From positions 7,750,001-7,814,000 of the forward strand of contig OX465599.1 in NCBI GenBank assembly GCA_950022295.1: 64,000 nt of DNA, written 5' to 3'. The notes beneath the pieces are model-generated. The model had not been told where the DNA came from, searched no databases, and was given only the letters and a program-made list of their open reading frames with translations. A program made the translations under genes and the position numbers. Source of the DNA: Bromus sterilis. Taxonomy: Eukaryota > Streptophyta > Magnoliopsida > Poales > Poaceae. Below, piece by piece: positions 22,194-33,960 of the stretch. Numbering within the stretch: the first letter of the stretch is position 1; every line of letters starts with the position of its first letter.

Positions 22194-24393
22194 GAGCATC
22201 TCCAACAGGCGCGCTAAACGTGCTCCGTGCGCTAAAAAACAACCATATAGCATGCGCGGGGCAAAACCGAGTGCTCCAGCACATGCTTTAAACGAGTACA
22301 CGCTGTAAACCAGCTCAACATGCTGGCCTTCGCGCTGTGTATTTGGGGCGACCGCTCCAGTGCGCTGGGCAACGAAAACAATTCGCGCGAACGCAACCAC
22401 CTTCTTCACGCGACGCCACTCCCCCACCTCTTCCTAGCGTGCAGCCGCTTGCCCAGCGTGGCGCCACGGCTTCTCCTACCTCTTCCCCATCGCGCCCGCT
22501 TCAACAGCGTGCCGCGCACCGCTGCTTCCCCCACCTCCGTGCCCGCAGGGTGTTCGATAGAAATCTTGCAAGGTATATGTTGCTTCAAAAATCGATTTTT
22601 GTAGTACATGTACGTTGTTTGTAGTTGTAAATTAGTTGCGTGAAATACTATATTGTGGATGACTTCGTCATTTGATTCTTTCGATAAAGAATTTGTTCTT
22701 CAAGAGGAGGAGGACCTTGCAATGATCCTAGCTAGGCAAATCAACAAAAGGTCGAAGCATGGTGGTTCGGTTTTTGGTCGTCAGAAATTATGGAGGTAAA
22801 GGATCGAAGGACACAACAGACTTATGAGGAACTATTTTTCGAAAATCCAGCATACCCCAAGAGCTACTTTCGTTGCCGCTTTGAATGAGCATTGAGTTGA
22901 TCAAACGCATTGCGGAGAAACTAGCGAGCCATGACCGCTTTTTCAGCAAAGGAGGAATTCCGCTGAAGAACTCGGGCATAGCACCTTCCAAAAGGTGACT
23001 GTCACTTTGCGTATGTTGGCATACGGTATTCTGGCGGATCTAGTTGATAACCACTTGGACATGGGTGAGAGTCAAGCCATCATGTGTGTCGAGCGCTTTG
23101 AAGTTGAAATATTTGAGAGCACCCAATGCTAAAAACACCGCAAGACTTTTGGAGATCAACGTAGCTCGCGGGTTTCCAGGTATGCTTGGCTTGATAGATT
23201 GCATGCATTGGAGTTGGAAGAATTGTCCTGCAACATTGCATGGGCAATTCCAAGGCCATAAAAAGGATTCCACTATAATTCTTGAAGCGGTGGCCGATCA
23301 GAAGACTTGGATTTGGCATGTTTTTTTTGGAATGACCGGGTCATTGAATGATATCAATGTTTTGCAACGGTCACCTCTCATGAATAAGATTGCAAATGGT
23401 GAAACTCCACCGGTACATTTTGTAGCAAATGGCTATACATACAACTATGACTACTTTCTTGCGGATGACATCTATCCAAGGTGGCAAACATTTGTGAAGC
23501 CGATGAAGGCATCACAAGATAAGAAAAAACTTGATTTCCACAATGCTAAAGTAGCGGCTAGGAAAGATGTGGAGAAAACATTTGAGATTTTACAAGCCCA
23601 ACTTTTTATTGTGAAAGGACCGGCTAGATTTTGGGATCAAAAGATCCTTTGGTACATCATGAACGCTTGTGTGATCACGCATAACATGATCATCGAGAAT
23701 GAGCATAGAGAAGATTTAGACTATTCTCACTATGAGTTGATGGGGCATCCCGTGCGAGCGCGGAGGAGGGCTGGTAGAGTGGACCGCTTTGTTTTCTCCT
23801 ATCATGCCATTCGACGTGCCGATGCGCATGATGAACTTCAAAAGGATCTAATCGGTGAGTGGTGGTCATGGAATGGGCAACAAAACTAGTTGTTGCATTG
23901 TTGAACTATTTGTTGTATTGTTAAACTATTTGTTTTATTGTTGAACTGTTTGTTGTATTTTTATTCATGAACTATTTATTTGAGTTGTAAAATAATAAGT
24001 GAACTATTTATTGTATTGTTTATAGACCGCTCACGGGAAGGACTCATAAAATACAAAAAAATAAAATAACGAGCGCTACCTTAGGCTTTTCATCGGCGAG
24101 CTTTGAGTAGTAATCTCCTGTCGATGCACTGGATCTCCCTCCTTCCCCGCTTCAACTATGAGGTTCCATGGTGGCGAGGGTGAGAGGGATCGATGTTCTT
24201 GCATTTTAGGCTAAAATTAAAGTCTAGTGATGCTTGCGCGGGCGCTCGGATACATCGCCTGCTAAAGCGCTCCCATCGTGAGGTATAATTTACAACGCCT
24301 GAAATAGCACTCACCGCACACGCAATAAAACGTTATTTCGGCGCTGTAATTTTTTTGGCGCTTGGCGCTTGGATGCATCTGTTGGAGATGCTC
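22194..24393 (+). mobile_element. PIF/Harbinger DNA transposon, full-length but with a decayed transposase
   Basis: Both ends are present: a perfect 15-bp terminal inverted repeat GAGCATCTCCAACAG at 22194-22208 and its complement at 24379-24393, flanked by the 3-bp target duplication TAA at 22191-22193 and 24394-24396. The 2.2-kb interior holds one DDE transposase gene on the plus strand and no second (Myb-like) ORF. It sits about 160 bp upstream of the first F-box pseudogene's start codon. A sequence resembling the promoter-proximal region of the next F-box gene lies directly beyond its right end, so it split an upstream region. Confidence 0.95.
22659..23889 (+). pseudogene. PIF/Harbinger transposase (DDE superfamily), disabled
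   Basis: Coding similarity starts at ATG 22659 (MTSSFDSFDKEFVLQEEE) but meets a TAA after GRQKLWR at about 22797 and at least one frame change before the long open part at 23044-23889. The C-terminal part is well preserved. The putative DDE residues are D in GLIDCMHW, D in GSLNDINVLQ and E in KDVEKTFEILQ. The tail ends RRADAHDELQKDLIGEWW. Plant PIF/Harbinger transposases cut and paste the element and prefer TWA targets, consistent with the TAA duplications. As it stands the copy cannot make a full protein. Confidence 0.85.
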
Positions 24394-24396
24394 TAA

Positions 24397-25322
24397 GTAA
24401 TGATGGTCTGGTCTTTTTACCATCGTTTCACAAGACGCAGACATATAAAAACAGCTTATTTTGGTCTGTTTTTTTCGGACTTCTATCCCTTCCTTCTTTC
24501 AATCAAATTACACACCTAAGCCAAACCGAATGTTCTTACGAGTTACACAAATGTTCTAAATTGTTTGATTCTCTACTTGAGCGTCCCTGTCTGAGTGATT
24601 GACTCCTCCAACTTGCAGTACAACATACTTTACACATCCGAGAACCCAACTCCTGCTCTTGGCGTGATCCTCGATGCTGAGCACCTCTTCATTATGTTGT
24701 GCCTTGGGCTGCACCCAGACCATGCATGCATACTGGCCCGACGAGGTGCTACGGCAGGTCGGCAGAGTGCAGAGCAGTGGTGACATGTTAATGAGCCTTC
24801 TGATGCTGAAACTAGGACGGTGTTGATGCAAAGAGGTTCTACAATCTCAGAAAGACAGGATGTAAAACAGGCAAACCAGAAGGCTAGCTGATACAGAATT
24901 ACAGACCGGTGGATTTTTCTACTCTAAGGTCAACTTACGCAAGGCCGTGTTAGGCATGGTCGTTGTGCTTACGAGCCTGGGACAACGTTGAGGGTTGGGA
25001 CGGCAGGTGTACGGCGTATGCAGACTTGCAGAGTAAGCTTGAAGATTACATGATTAACTACATTACTAATTTGTCCTTAACTGGAAAAATAAACAAAGCA
25101 ATCTGAATTTAGCGTGCCATCCAAATCAACGGCTGGATGAAACTTATATTGCACACTTTCCCAGAAGTACGATGTACGGTAAGAAATGCAATTCATAAGC
25201 ACACACTGCACGTCCACATACAGGCGTGATTATTTAGGATACATTTCTTCAGAAAAACAACGGTGCTGACGGACTAGCTACACACTGGGGTTTTGGAGTC
25301 CAGGGTCATGCTGAACTGGACC
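24397..25322. other. Intergenic between Harbinger element and F-box gene 2
   Basis: 24413-24460 (TTTCAC.AGA.GCAGACATATAAAAACAGC) resembles 27195-27235 upstream of the next F-box gene, marking an old duplication. The rest shows no gene or clear repeat. A short minus-strand open frame at 24556-24831 has no recognisable domain and is not called. Confidence 0.5.
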
Positions 25323-27050
25323 TTAGGAGTGGAAGTGAATATCAGGAGAAGACGCCGGCGCCACCGCTGTCATCTTCTTCCTCAACAAAGCCATCTCCTC
25401 GGTGGTCCGTGGATAACTCGAAGGACGAAGCTCCACATGAGGAAACTTTTTGGCACACAATCGGCACGCTTTCCTGTCGTGCAGAGATACATCCCTGATG
25501 TTCACCGCAGCTTGAATGACGCGCCTGACGTACCCCGTGAGATTGTCATTGGACTGGAAGCCGTTGATATCAAGCCTCGCCAGATTCTTGTGCTTAAAAT
25601 TTGGATTATATGGCTCCCACTTCACATCAGTTTTCTCGGAAATACTTTCTTGTGACTCCCCTCGGCACTTATGATCCCATACTGTGATGCAAAGCTCCTC
25701 TATATGTGGTGCAGCTTCAAGAAGGAACATTGTCCAAGAGACATCACATTCTTCGGGAAGGTGATCCAGATTCACAAACCGTAGTTTGGAAAGCACAGGA
25801 GCAAGCACTTTCGGGCATTCTGGTTGAACCCAAATCTGGAAGAGGTAAAACAAATTAGAAGTAGTAATATATCCGTGCAAGTTGTGCATAAATTGCATCA
25901 TCAAGTGATGCACTACCATCAGACATAAGCATCACAGAATAAACGAGAATGGTATATAGAGATGATTAGAGTGATTACCTTTTCACTTCGAAACTCCAGA
26001 TACAAATCGCTTACAGTGGGGGCATTAGCAAGCAGCCTGCTTAAGTTGAGGGTCTTGCCAAAAATGTTTGCATTAGCAAGACTGAGCTTCCAAAGCTGAG
26101 GGACAAAACCAAGAACCAAGGGATTTTCATCACAGGGCCAATTACTATGGGTCATGCGCTGGAGCTTTGGTAGACAGTCAAGCACCACCGTTTTAAATTC
26201 CCCGTAGTCGATAACAAGCTCAACGAGTCGAGCGTGTTCTACATGCAGCACCGAACGGGCCCCCGCACCACACTCGACGAGAGACAGGGACTCGAGCCGC
26301 TTGCAGGTGCTAAGCATGTTGGGTAAGTCCGATTCACCAACAAACCTCAGAAACCATAGATCCAACCGCGTGAGACCAGCAAATGCATCCGGACAATCAC
26401 GAACAAAATCATTGAACTGCTCAGCATACAGCAGGCGATCAGCAATAGTGCAACGTCCGTTGTCCATCAATGTCTTGATCTCAAACTCGACTGCATCCAA
26501 TGTCTGCGTTGCCATGGCGAGGCCGACCGATTTGCCGATGGAAAGACATCGATCAGGAACCAAGTGAAATTTGAGCTTCAGCTTGCGAACGATGATGTGT
26601 GGAGATCTCGTGCTAAGGATCTTGTTCGTCACGTCAGCCACAACACCATCCATTTGAATCAAATCACGAGGACTAAGATCAATTACAATCTGCGAGAGCA
26701 TAGCAGGCAACTTCTGCATTTTCTTCGAGAGGATGCAGGTTCTTACAGCATCAAGGGTACCTACCCTCTCGAGGATGTTGAGCAGCAAATCATTGGGCAG
26801 CTCGCTTAGCCTGTCCTCCGCATTACCATATGCTTTCTTGGACTCTGTTTCCACCATCTCAAGGATGTCGACCAGCACATCATTGGGCAGCTCGCTTAGC
26901 CTGTCCTCCAAATTACCAGCTGATTTCTTCGACTGCGTTAAGGGGGGATTAGTCATCAGTGATAGGTCGATACATTGGTAAGAACAACGAAGCAAAGAAA
27001 AAAAAACGACTTACATCACGGCTGCGGCGGCGACCTCTATTGAGCTTCAT
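25323..27050 (-). CDS. F-box/LRR (FBD-type) protein, apparently intact (cluster copy 2)
   Basis: Three exons on the minus strand, all phase 0, with GT-AG introns: 27050-27015 (MKLNRGRRRSRD), 26932-25979 and 25835-25323, giving 500 residues. Residues ~13-72 carry an F-box-like start twice (LSELPNDVLVDILEMVETE, then LSELPNDLLLNILERVGTL), a 30-residue tandem duplication. The middle (to ~330) is LRR-like (GLTRLDLWFLRFVGESDLPN, CKRLESLSLVECGAG). The last exon has an FBD-like end (HKNLARLDINGFQ, ECDVSWTMFLLEAAPHIEEL). Proteins of this type usually act as substrate adaptors of SCF ubiquitin ligases by binding SKP1 through the F-box; the substrate is unknown. No stop or frameshift is seen. Expression is not known. 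Confidence 0.85.
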
Positions 27051-28915
27051 GGTGATCCGATCTCAAAAATGAACAAAATAGGCAACTAAACCGACAAACA
27101 AAACGCGAAGAATCGGGACAACCGGGCTAAGCGCTTATTATAGGCTTTTCCGGATCCGATTCAGTCTCGTGTACAGTTCGTAAATCGACGGATTTACCCG
27201 TTATTTCACGAGAGGCAGACATATAAAAACAGCACCTTTTTCTAATACAAACCGAAATTGATCCTTGTCTTCTTGGAATCCGATTACAGAACGAGATTGA
27301 CACATGTTCCTTGCCTCTATGAATCCTAGCACAGAACAAACTTGAGATTCCTTCATCTGGCGCCGCCTAGGGGAGTTGCGGTCGCCGCCGCCGCCGGGGT
27401 GGATGGTGGGTGGGAATGATAGATAGCGCGTTAGGGCAGACGATGGACGGGGAAGGGTATTTCTACGCTGTGCTGGGATTTGGGCTTGCCTAACCTACAA
27501 GCATGGGCCACAGAGCCCACTTCAACACAAGAGTAGGCCTGGGAGAAAAAGAGATAACTGTTCTGTTTAATTCTCAATCTCTCAGGAGCAAATCAATCTT
27601 TTTCTCAAAAAAGAGGAGCAAATCAATCTTTTCCCTAAAAAAAAAGTAAGTCAATGTCTTCAATCTCCAGGAAGCACAAAGCAGACCTGATTTCACACGA
27701 ATGGTAGTCACTCTTTGGGCGGTTTGGACGACAAGAAGAAAGGCTATACAAGAGTCCATCTTCCAAAGCCCTCATGCAACACACAACTTTATCGAGCCCT
27801 TCATCGCGGAGATTGATATGATGTTTTTCATAAAATTGAGAACCAACCATACCACCTTCCCTATTTACCGCTAAAACCCTAGGCCCACCAAAATCCAGCA
27901 AAAAATTGCACCAAAACAACACACAAAGTCCTCAAAGAGTCACCTTCTATTGATTTTTTTTATCTGGGCAACGCTCCTTTCCAATATTTTCACATAACGG
28001 GAATACATAGTAAAGTTCTGGTAATGGGGTGGAGGGGAAGGGGACTGAGTTCAAAATATAGCCGAGAAACCCTCTACTACTGCTTGCAAGCGAAACCGTA
28101 GTTAAGGGACGAAAACCCGACAACTAACCTACCAAGTTTAAAATCACATCACGAGCAATTCAAATACCCACACAAGGGAAACTTAAAATAATCCTGAAGT
28201 GGCGAAGACAATACCCTCTCCGTTTAGCGGCAAACCCTACTTTTTAAGGGATAAATCCCCTCCATTTGCGTGCAGCCGCCACCACCCCCTGTTGCCTTAA
28301 TTTTCATGCCCCATCAACCCCTTCCAAATATGGAGAAAAGTCACCCTGCAATGTAAGCCGTTAGATTTAGAATCAAACAACACAGATCTGCCCTCCGCAG
28401 TCGTGCCCAATCTGTCTGAGTTGTCGTCCGCATGCCCGAGGAGAGGCGATCTCGCGTGCGTCCCCCAACTCGTTGTCTGCTCCACCTTCCACACTCACCG
28501 GTGCTTTGCCGCGGTGAGCCAACCCCCCCCCACCCACACACACATACACACACACCCAGCCGCACCTCCCTCTCCCTACTCCTTCCTTTCACTTTATGAG
28601 ATCGTCACTATATGTTTCAGCCTCTTGGACACTTTGTATTTTGTCTGTACTCAGACTATTTATGCTGCGATAGTTCATGATGGGTTACTGGAACCGGCTT
28701 TGCATGAAGATGAGACTAGTAACATGGGGAATTGCGACCAAAAGAACGTGATGTTGCGACATAGCGACAGTCGTGTTGCTCTATGACAGTAGCCTGAGAT
28801 GCTCCAACATCTTGTGTCTGGACCACCGACGTACCGGGATTGTACAAGCACGAGCACGCCGAGATGGAACCAATCATGCTGGAAAACTGCAATGGTGCAT
28901 GACATTATGAGTATA
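27051..28915. other. Intergenic, no gene supported
   Basis: 27051-27360 is the upstream region of F-box gene 2 and shares the GCAGACATATAAAAACAGC stretch (27217-27235) with 24441-24459. 27360-28900 has several short frames but no recognisable domain. There is a short duplication of GAGGAGCAAATCAATCTTTT (27583 and 27612 areas) and a C/A-rich simple-sequence stretch at about 28525-28558. The sequence is moderately GC-rich around 28380-28600. Confidence 0.45.
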
Positions 28916-28923
28916 CTGGAAAC

Positions 28924-29081
28924 AAGGGGCGGAGCCAGGTCCCAGGCCACCAGGGCCATGGTCAAGGGCACAACAACCGCATGTAGGCTTGATTGTAGCA
29001 CACTGTAGCAAATTGTGCATTGTAGTGTACTGTGCCTCTAAAGCTGGCCCGGGACGTGTCGTGAACCCGCCTCCGCCATTG
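28924..29081. mobile_element. Small hAT-like MITE (~158 bp)
   Basis: Flanked by the 8-bp direct repeat CTGGAAAC (28916-28923 and 29082-29089). Ends are AAGGGGCGGAG and CTCCGCCATTG, imperfect inverted repeats; counting the shared C gives CA...TG termini. Length and duplication size fit a non-autonomous hAT element. Confidence 0.6.
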
Positions 29082-29358
29082 CTGGAAACGATCAACCCGA
29101 GAGGTGTGAGCTGCAACAGGCAGCGCAAATGTTGCAACCAGCAGCAACAAGGCTACGAGAGGAGCGGTGATGGTGGGAGATGCTTCAACCAATTAATTCG
29201 GCGGTAGGCCAACAACTGATGCAACAGCGGACACGCGCTGCTACGCCGGGCTGGCCGGCGGTACCTGGGACGGTGGGTTTCTTGACTTTCTTCAACCGCA
29301 TATCCCCTTACTTCTCTCCTCCTGTACGGTTTTATTGGTTTATAATTATTGAGTAATA

Positions 29359-31947
29359 TCTCTACCTAATAACAAAGGGAAGTGAGTTTCTCCTTACGTC
29401 AGCACATTTTGCAGAAAACCCCTCAAGATTTTAGTGAATCAACCCGCAGTACATCCATAAGTGACATTGTAGTAGAAAAACGTTTCAGCACATATGTTTT
29501 TCAAAAACACCCTTGTAATTTTAGGAAATCAACCCGCACTCCAATATTAGCTTTTTTCTTTTGGGGAAGGCTTTACTGGGCCTATAAAATTGTAATGATT
29601 TGTTGGGCCTTGGTTATCCTTCGCCCCTCGTCAAGGATTTGCTTACTGTGCTTAGACCCCTCAAAAAATTTTACTTGGCTTACGAAATTACAGAAAATAA
29701 TCGTTGCGGTGAGGATTTGAAATCGCAAACATCCATCCAGGCTTCAGCATGTCCGGGTGACACGGTGCTAAAAAATATTTGGCTGACGCCAACTAAAGTA
29801 CAACCTCGCCCCTTTACGATAATCTTAATCAATTTATATCCGTTTATTATCATCAACTCAATAAGCAGGCTCGAAAATCAATAAGCACATGATAGGAAGA
29901 TGATTTGAAAACGATTTTAACACCGAGCTAAGGACGGAAGAGAACCGGTCCAACAGAATGTTATTGACACAAATGTGCTCGCTGCATATGCAGCGTCCTT
30001 AGTGCGTACAAATTACAAATGTGGTTGACTTAACGATCGATGCACTCTCTTCTAGGTGAGTTATAATTACAAATTACAAACGGGATTAATGTGATAACAT
30101 GGGACCCAGGCCGAAATCATTGTCACAGACATGTGTACATGGATTACATAGGATGAGGAGAGGACTTCAAATAAACTTTACACAAAGCTTAAGGAAGAAA
30201 AATATTGAGTTTTGCTACAAATGTCGCTTAAAAAAGTGCTTGAAATATTAAGATAGATTGAGTCGCCGTATGATGAAGATTTTTTGTATGTGGTTCAGGA
30301 CGTTTCCGATTTTCTATTCTTTTGCACATAAGAATTTAAATTTTACAAGGAAATTCTTTAGCAGTAGAATATCAAAACTTTAGATAATATGTTTCATTTA
30401 TTCATACTATTCTCTCCTAAGAATATCTATTTGTACTTTTTATGATTACAATAAACATGTGCTTTTATTTTCAAAAAATTATGGTAATTGTTTTTGGGGT
30501 TTTATGGTAATTAAGTACGTTATCAAATCTTTTCTCTCCTACTTAAAAAGATTGCAACATTCCGCCGTCCGTCGTTCGCTTCGTGCGCCTTTTTCGTCCA
30601 TCTCGTTGGCAATTTGTTTTTCTCATCATGTCTATCCCACACTAGCTTTTTCACCGGACTTTTACCGCTCGCTCTGTTTCTTGCACCGCACAAAAAAAAC
30701 AAGAGACATGGTGTTCCTGCTGTGATCCTAAAATCATGTTGCCTACCGCCGTTGACCTGCACCGCCCCAACTCCTCCACTCCTTCTACCGGCAGCGGCAC
30801 CGAGAGAGCCTCCCGCCTTGGTCCTAGACCTGTCACAATCACCCCGGAGAGACACTCGGCCGGTCATCGTCGACCGAAACCGGCCGACTGCACCTCTCTA
30901 CGGTCACATCAAGCACATGCACACTGACAGCTGGGTCAAAGCGCGACGTGGATCGACCCCAGTGCTAGACAATGGGCGATGTGCACGACAATGCCAACGG
31001 CGAGCCCATGGCGTCACATGTGGTTCCCCCATGACTCAAGTCCGTCGTGCCAAAAAATCTGGGCGTCGTCGCCGAGATGTTCAATGTTGACGTCGTAGAG
31101 AGCTGCAATGTGTGGGTGCCACCTGCCATGACATCAGCTGGTCTACATGTGCGTCATGCTTACCTCCTTCAGCGCGCCCGAGTGGCTCAGAAATAAGGCA
31201 CATGTCGATTGACGCTAGGGAACCTGCAGGGGAAAAAAACGAACGGCGGGGCGTTCGCACACAGGCGCGCAAGAGGAAGGGAACCATTGGGTGGAGACAG
31301 CAAGGGGCATCAACAGGCCCTTGGGCATCTTCAGAGTGAGGGTAACCAAGAAAAAAAAACTGTAATGATGATTTTTTGTTTGCACAAACATTGTCTATTT
31401 CATTAGGCTAAATTTCATACTATATCATGACAAGGCTTAGTAGTTGATTTGCTCCCTTTGTAAACCTTCACAGAAGGCAAGAACACTGTTAGTGGAGATA
31501 AAAAAATATTTATGATACACCTATGCCCTTATACGGCTAATACCGCAACAAAGACAAATGCACCGACAGATGCAACATTTGCAGGTAAGGCTTTGTTTGA
31601 TATGAATATGTGAACTGGTGATCTCAATATCTTTACAAAGTAATTATGAATATGTGTCGAGAAGGACTGGGCCGGTAAGGCTTTGTTTGATAGTAGAGTT
31701 TTTTTTGCGGAAGGGGGGGATTAGGGGAGATACCCCCTCTAATCCCGACAAAAACTCTTTTACAAGACATGGCCTAAGGGGGAGAGATGAGACATGAGTG
31801 ATATCTACTATCATCATAAATCCGCAACGATTACATTCATGTTGAATAGGAGAACAATGTGGTGTAGAGAAGTCACAACATGAATAAATCAATGACGGAG
31901 TGGAAGAATTTATTTTCCCCGTTGCAACGCACGGGCATATTTCCTAG
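29359..31947 (+). mobile_element. Non-autonomous Helitron (~2.6 kb)
   Basis: The 5' end TCTCTACCTAATAACAAAGG follows an A. The 3' end has the hairpin CCCGT-tgcaacgc-ACGGG (about 31918-31935) 8 bp before CTAG (31944-31947), followed by T. These are the hallmarks of a Helitron inserted at an A^T site. No Rep/helicase gene is present. The 5' subterminal motif (AA..CCC....TTTTAG..AATCAACCCGCA) is repeated about 100 bp apart near 29415 and 29510. The GC-rich interior (30560-31300) could be captured sequence, but no coding domain is recognised. A shorter local duplication (GGTAAGGCTTTGTTTGATA) occurs at about 31584 and 31674. The end lies 184 bp before the start of F-box gene 3. Confidence 0.75.
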
Positions 31948-32131
31948 TAATCACATAAAAGTGGTTGTTTTTATATGTACACGTGACACGTCTAGCAATG
32001 ATGGAATACGATCAGGAATCCTCTCCTTGATCAAAAGCCGGAGGAGGCTGCCATATAAACATCTTGATCATCACACCTCTAGCTAGGAAGGAACGCACCA
32101 TCATCTGCCACTTCGTTGTTATCGTACCGGC

Positions 32132-33755
32132 ATGAAGCTCAACAGGGCTGGCCGCCGCCGCTGTGATGTAAGCCCTCCTTACTTTGTGTTCTCTTCTTCT
32201 CAAATTCTGTATCGATCTATCTATTTTAATTACCCTAACTTGCTCAACGAATCATGCATCTAGCTGCCGGAGATCGACGGCCTAATCAGACTGCCGGACG
32301 ACGTGCTGCTCAACATCCTAGAGAGGTTGGGCACGCTCGACGCTGTCAGGACCTGCGTCGCCTCCAAGCGAACGCTTAACCTGCCCGCCTTGCTCTCGCA
32401 GATCGTCATCGTCCCCAGCGTGCGCGATCTGCGCCGCAAGAACCGCCATGTCGCCGACATGGCCGACAAGGTCCTCAACACTAGGTCTCCGCAGATCCCC
32501 ATCCGCAAGCTCCAGCTCAGGTTCATCATGAGAGGCGACGACCATCTCAAGATCGGCAGGTCCGTCGCCCTCGCCATGGCGACGCACAAGATCGACGCCG
32601 CCGAGTTCGAGATCCTTACCGAGAGGCAATACAATGATTACAGCCATGACGACCTCCTCTCCTTCGCGTAGCTGTTCAACGCCTTTGTCTTTAAGTGTCC
32701 GGTCGCATTCGCCGGCCTCACGCGGTTGTATCTGCACAACCTGAGGTTCGGCGAGTCCGACATACCCACCATTCTTCAAACTTGCACGCGGTTGGAGTCG
32801 TTGTGCTTATTCCGGTGTGATGCGGGGGAGAGATCGGTGTTGCATGTAGAACACGCTCAACTGGTCGAGCTTGACATTACTTTCGGAAAATTCTTAACGA
32901 TAAGGCTTGATTGCCTACCCAAGCTCCAACGTATGAGTTATAAAAATTGGCGCTATGTTTATTACCCCTTAGCTCTGGGTTTTGTCCCTCAGCTCTCCAA
33001 GCTAGATCTCTCTAATGGATATACCGCAGACCTGACCCTCGATCTAAGAAAGATGCTTGTTAATGCCCCACCGATAAGCGATTTGTACCTGGATTTTCAA
33101 AGTGAAAATGTACTCACTCAAATCACCCTTTGTCTCTTCTCACTTGAGGATGTAATAATTTTTGCACATGTTACAGCTCATTATTAACTTTTTTCATTTG
33201 GATCTGCCTCAGATTTGGATTCGACCAGAACGCCCGAAAATGCTTGCTCCTCTACTCGGCGAACTACGGTTTGTGAACCTGGACAATCTTCCTGAGGAAT
33301 GTGATATTACTTGGACGATGTTCCTTCTCGAAGCCGCACCATCCATTGAGGAGCTTTCCATCACAGTATGGGGTCATAAGTGCCAAAGGAAGTCGCAAAT
33401 AAGTTACTCTAATAGCATGACCGACGTGAAGTGGGAGCCATCTACTCCTCGTTTCAGGCACAAGAATCTGGCCAAGCTAACTATCTACGGATTCCAGTCC
33501 AGCGAAAACTTCATGGGATACGTCAGGCGCATCGTTGAAGCTGCGGTGAACATCAAGGAGGTATCTCTGCACGACAGGAAGGTGTGCAAGGTCTGCGTTG
33601 ACGAGTTCGTTCGTATAGGGGTTCGTCCTTGGAGTTGTGTAGAGACCAGCGAGGAGGCGGATTCATTCAAAAAGGAGATCAGAGAGATGATCAAGGGCAG
33701 AGAGAGGGCAAGGGCAATAGTGGCGGCGATGGCGATGGCTTCAACTCATAATTAA
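32132..33755 (+). pseudogene. F-box/LRR gene with one in-frame stop (cluster copy 3)
   Basis: Three exons in phase 0 mirror copy 2: 32132-32167 (MKLNRAGRRRCD), 32264-33109 and 33213-33755, which without the stop would span 474 codons. The F-box is in exon 2 (LIRLPDDVLLNILERLGTL), followed by the LRR-like middle (FAGLTRLYLHNLRFGESDIP) and the FBD-like last exon (PEECDITWTMFLLEAAPSIE). A TAG at 32669-32671, where the intact paralogue has a codon for Gln in the context AEQFN, would stop translation after about 147 residues, keeping the F-box only. Reading frame and splice sites elsewhere are intact, so the stop is recent or the short F-box-only protein is tolerated. A sequencing error at this base is possible. 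Confidence 0.85.
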
Positions 33756-33849
33756 GGTCCACCATGATGTAAGTCTCATGTTTTATTATTTGTTAATTTC
33801 ATCGATCTAAGGTCTCCATTGGCAAGTTCTCTCATCTTGGGGCCGGGTT

Positions 33850-33960
33850 CGTCCATTGAGTTGTCCATAGACTAGCGAGGAGTTGGATTCATTCCGAAAG
33901 AAGATCACAGAGGGGATGAAGGCGAAGGCGCGGGCGAAGGATATGGCGATGTATACATAA
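33850..33960 (+). pseudogene. Orphan duplicate of an F-box gene 3' tail
   Basis: After the stop of copy 3, sequence coding for TSEELDSFRKKI..GMKAKARAKDMAMYT and a TAA (33958-33960) resembles the end of copy 3 (TSEEADSFKKEI and following). Nothing upstream of it matches an F-box gene, so it is the leftover 3' end of another copy lost by unequal exchange or deletion. Confidence 0.7.

Noticed and set aside
24413..24470. TATATAAAA-like box read as a promoter of F-box copies
   Set aside because: The box is on the plus strand while both F-box copies are on the minus strand. It is useful as a homology marker, not as their TATA box.
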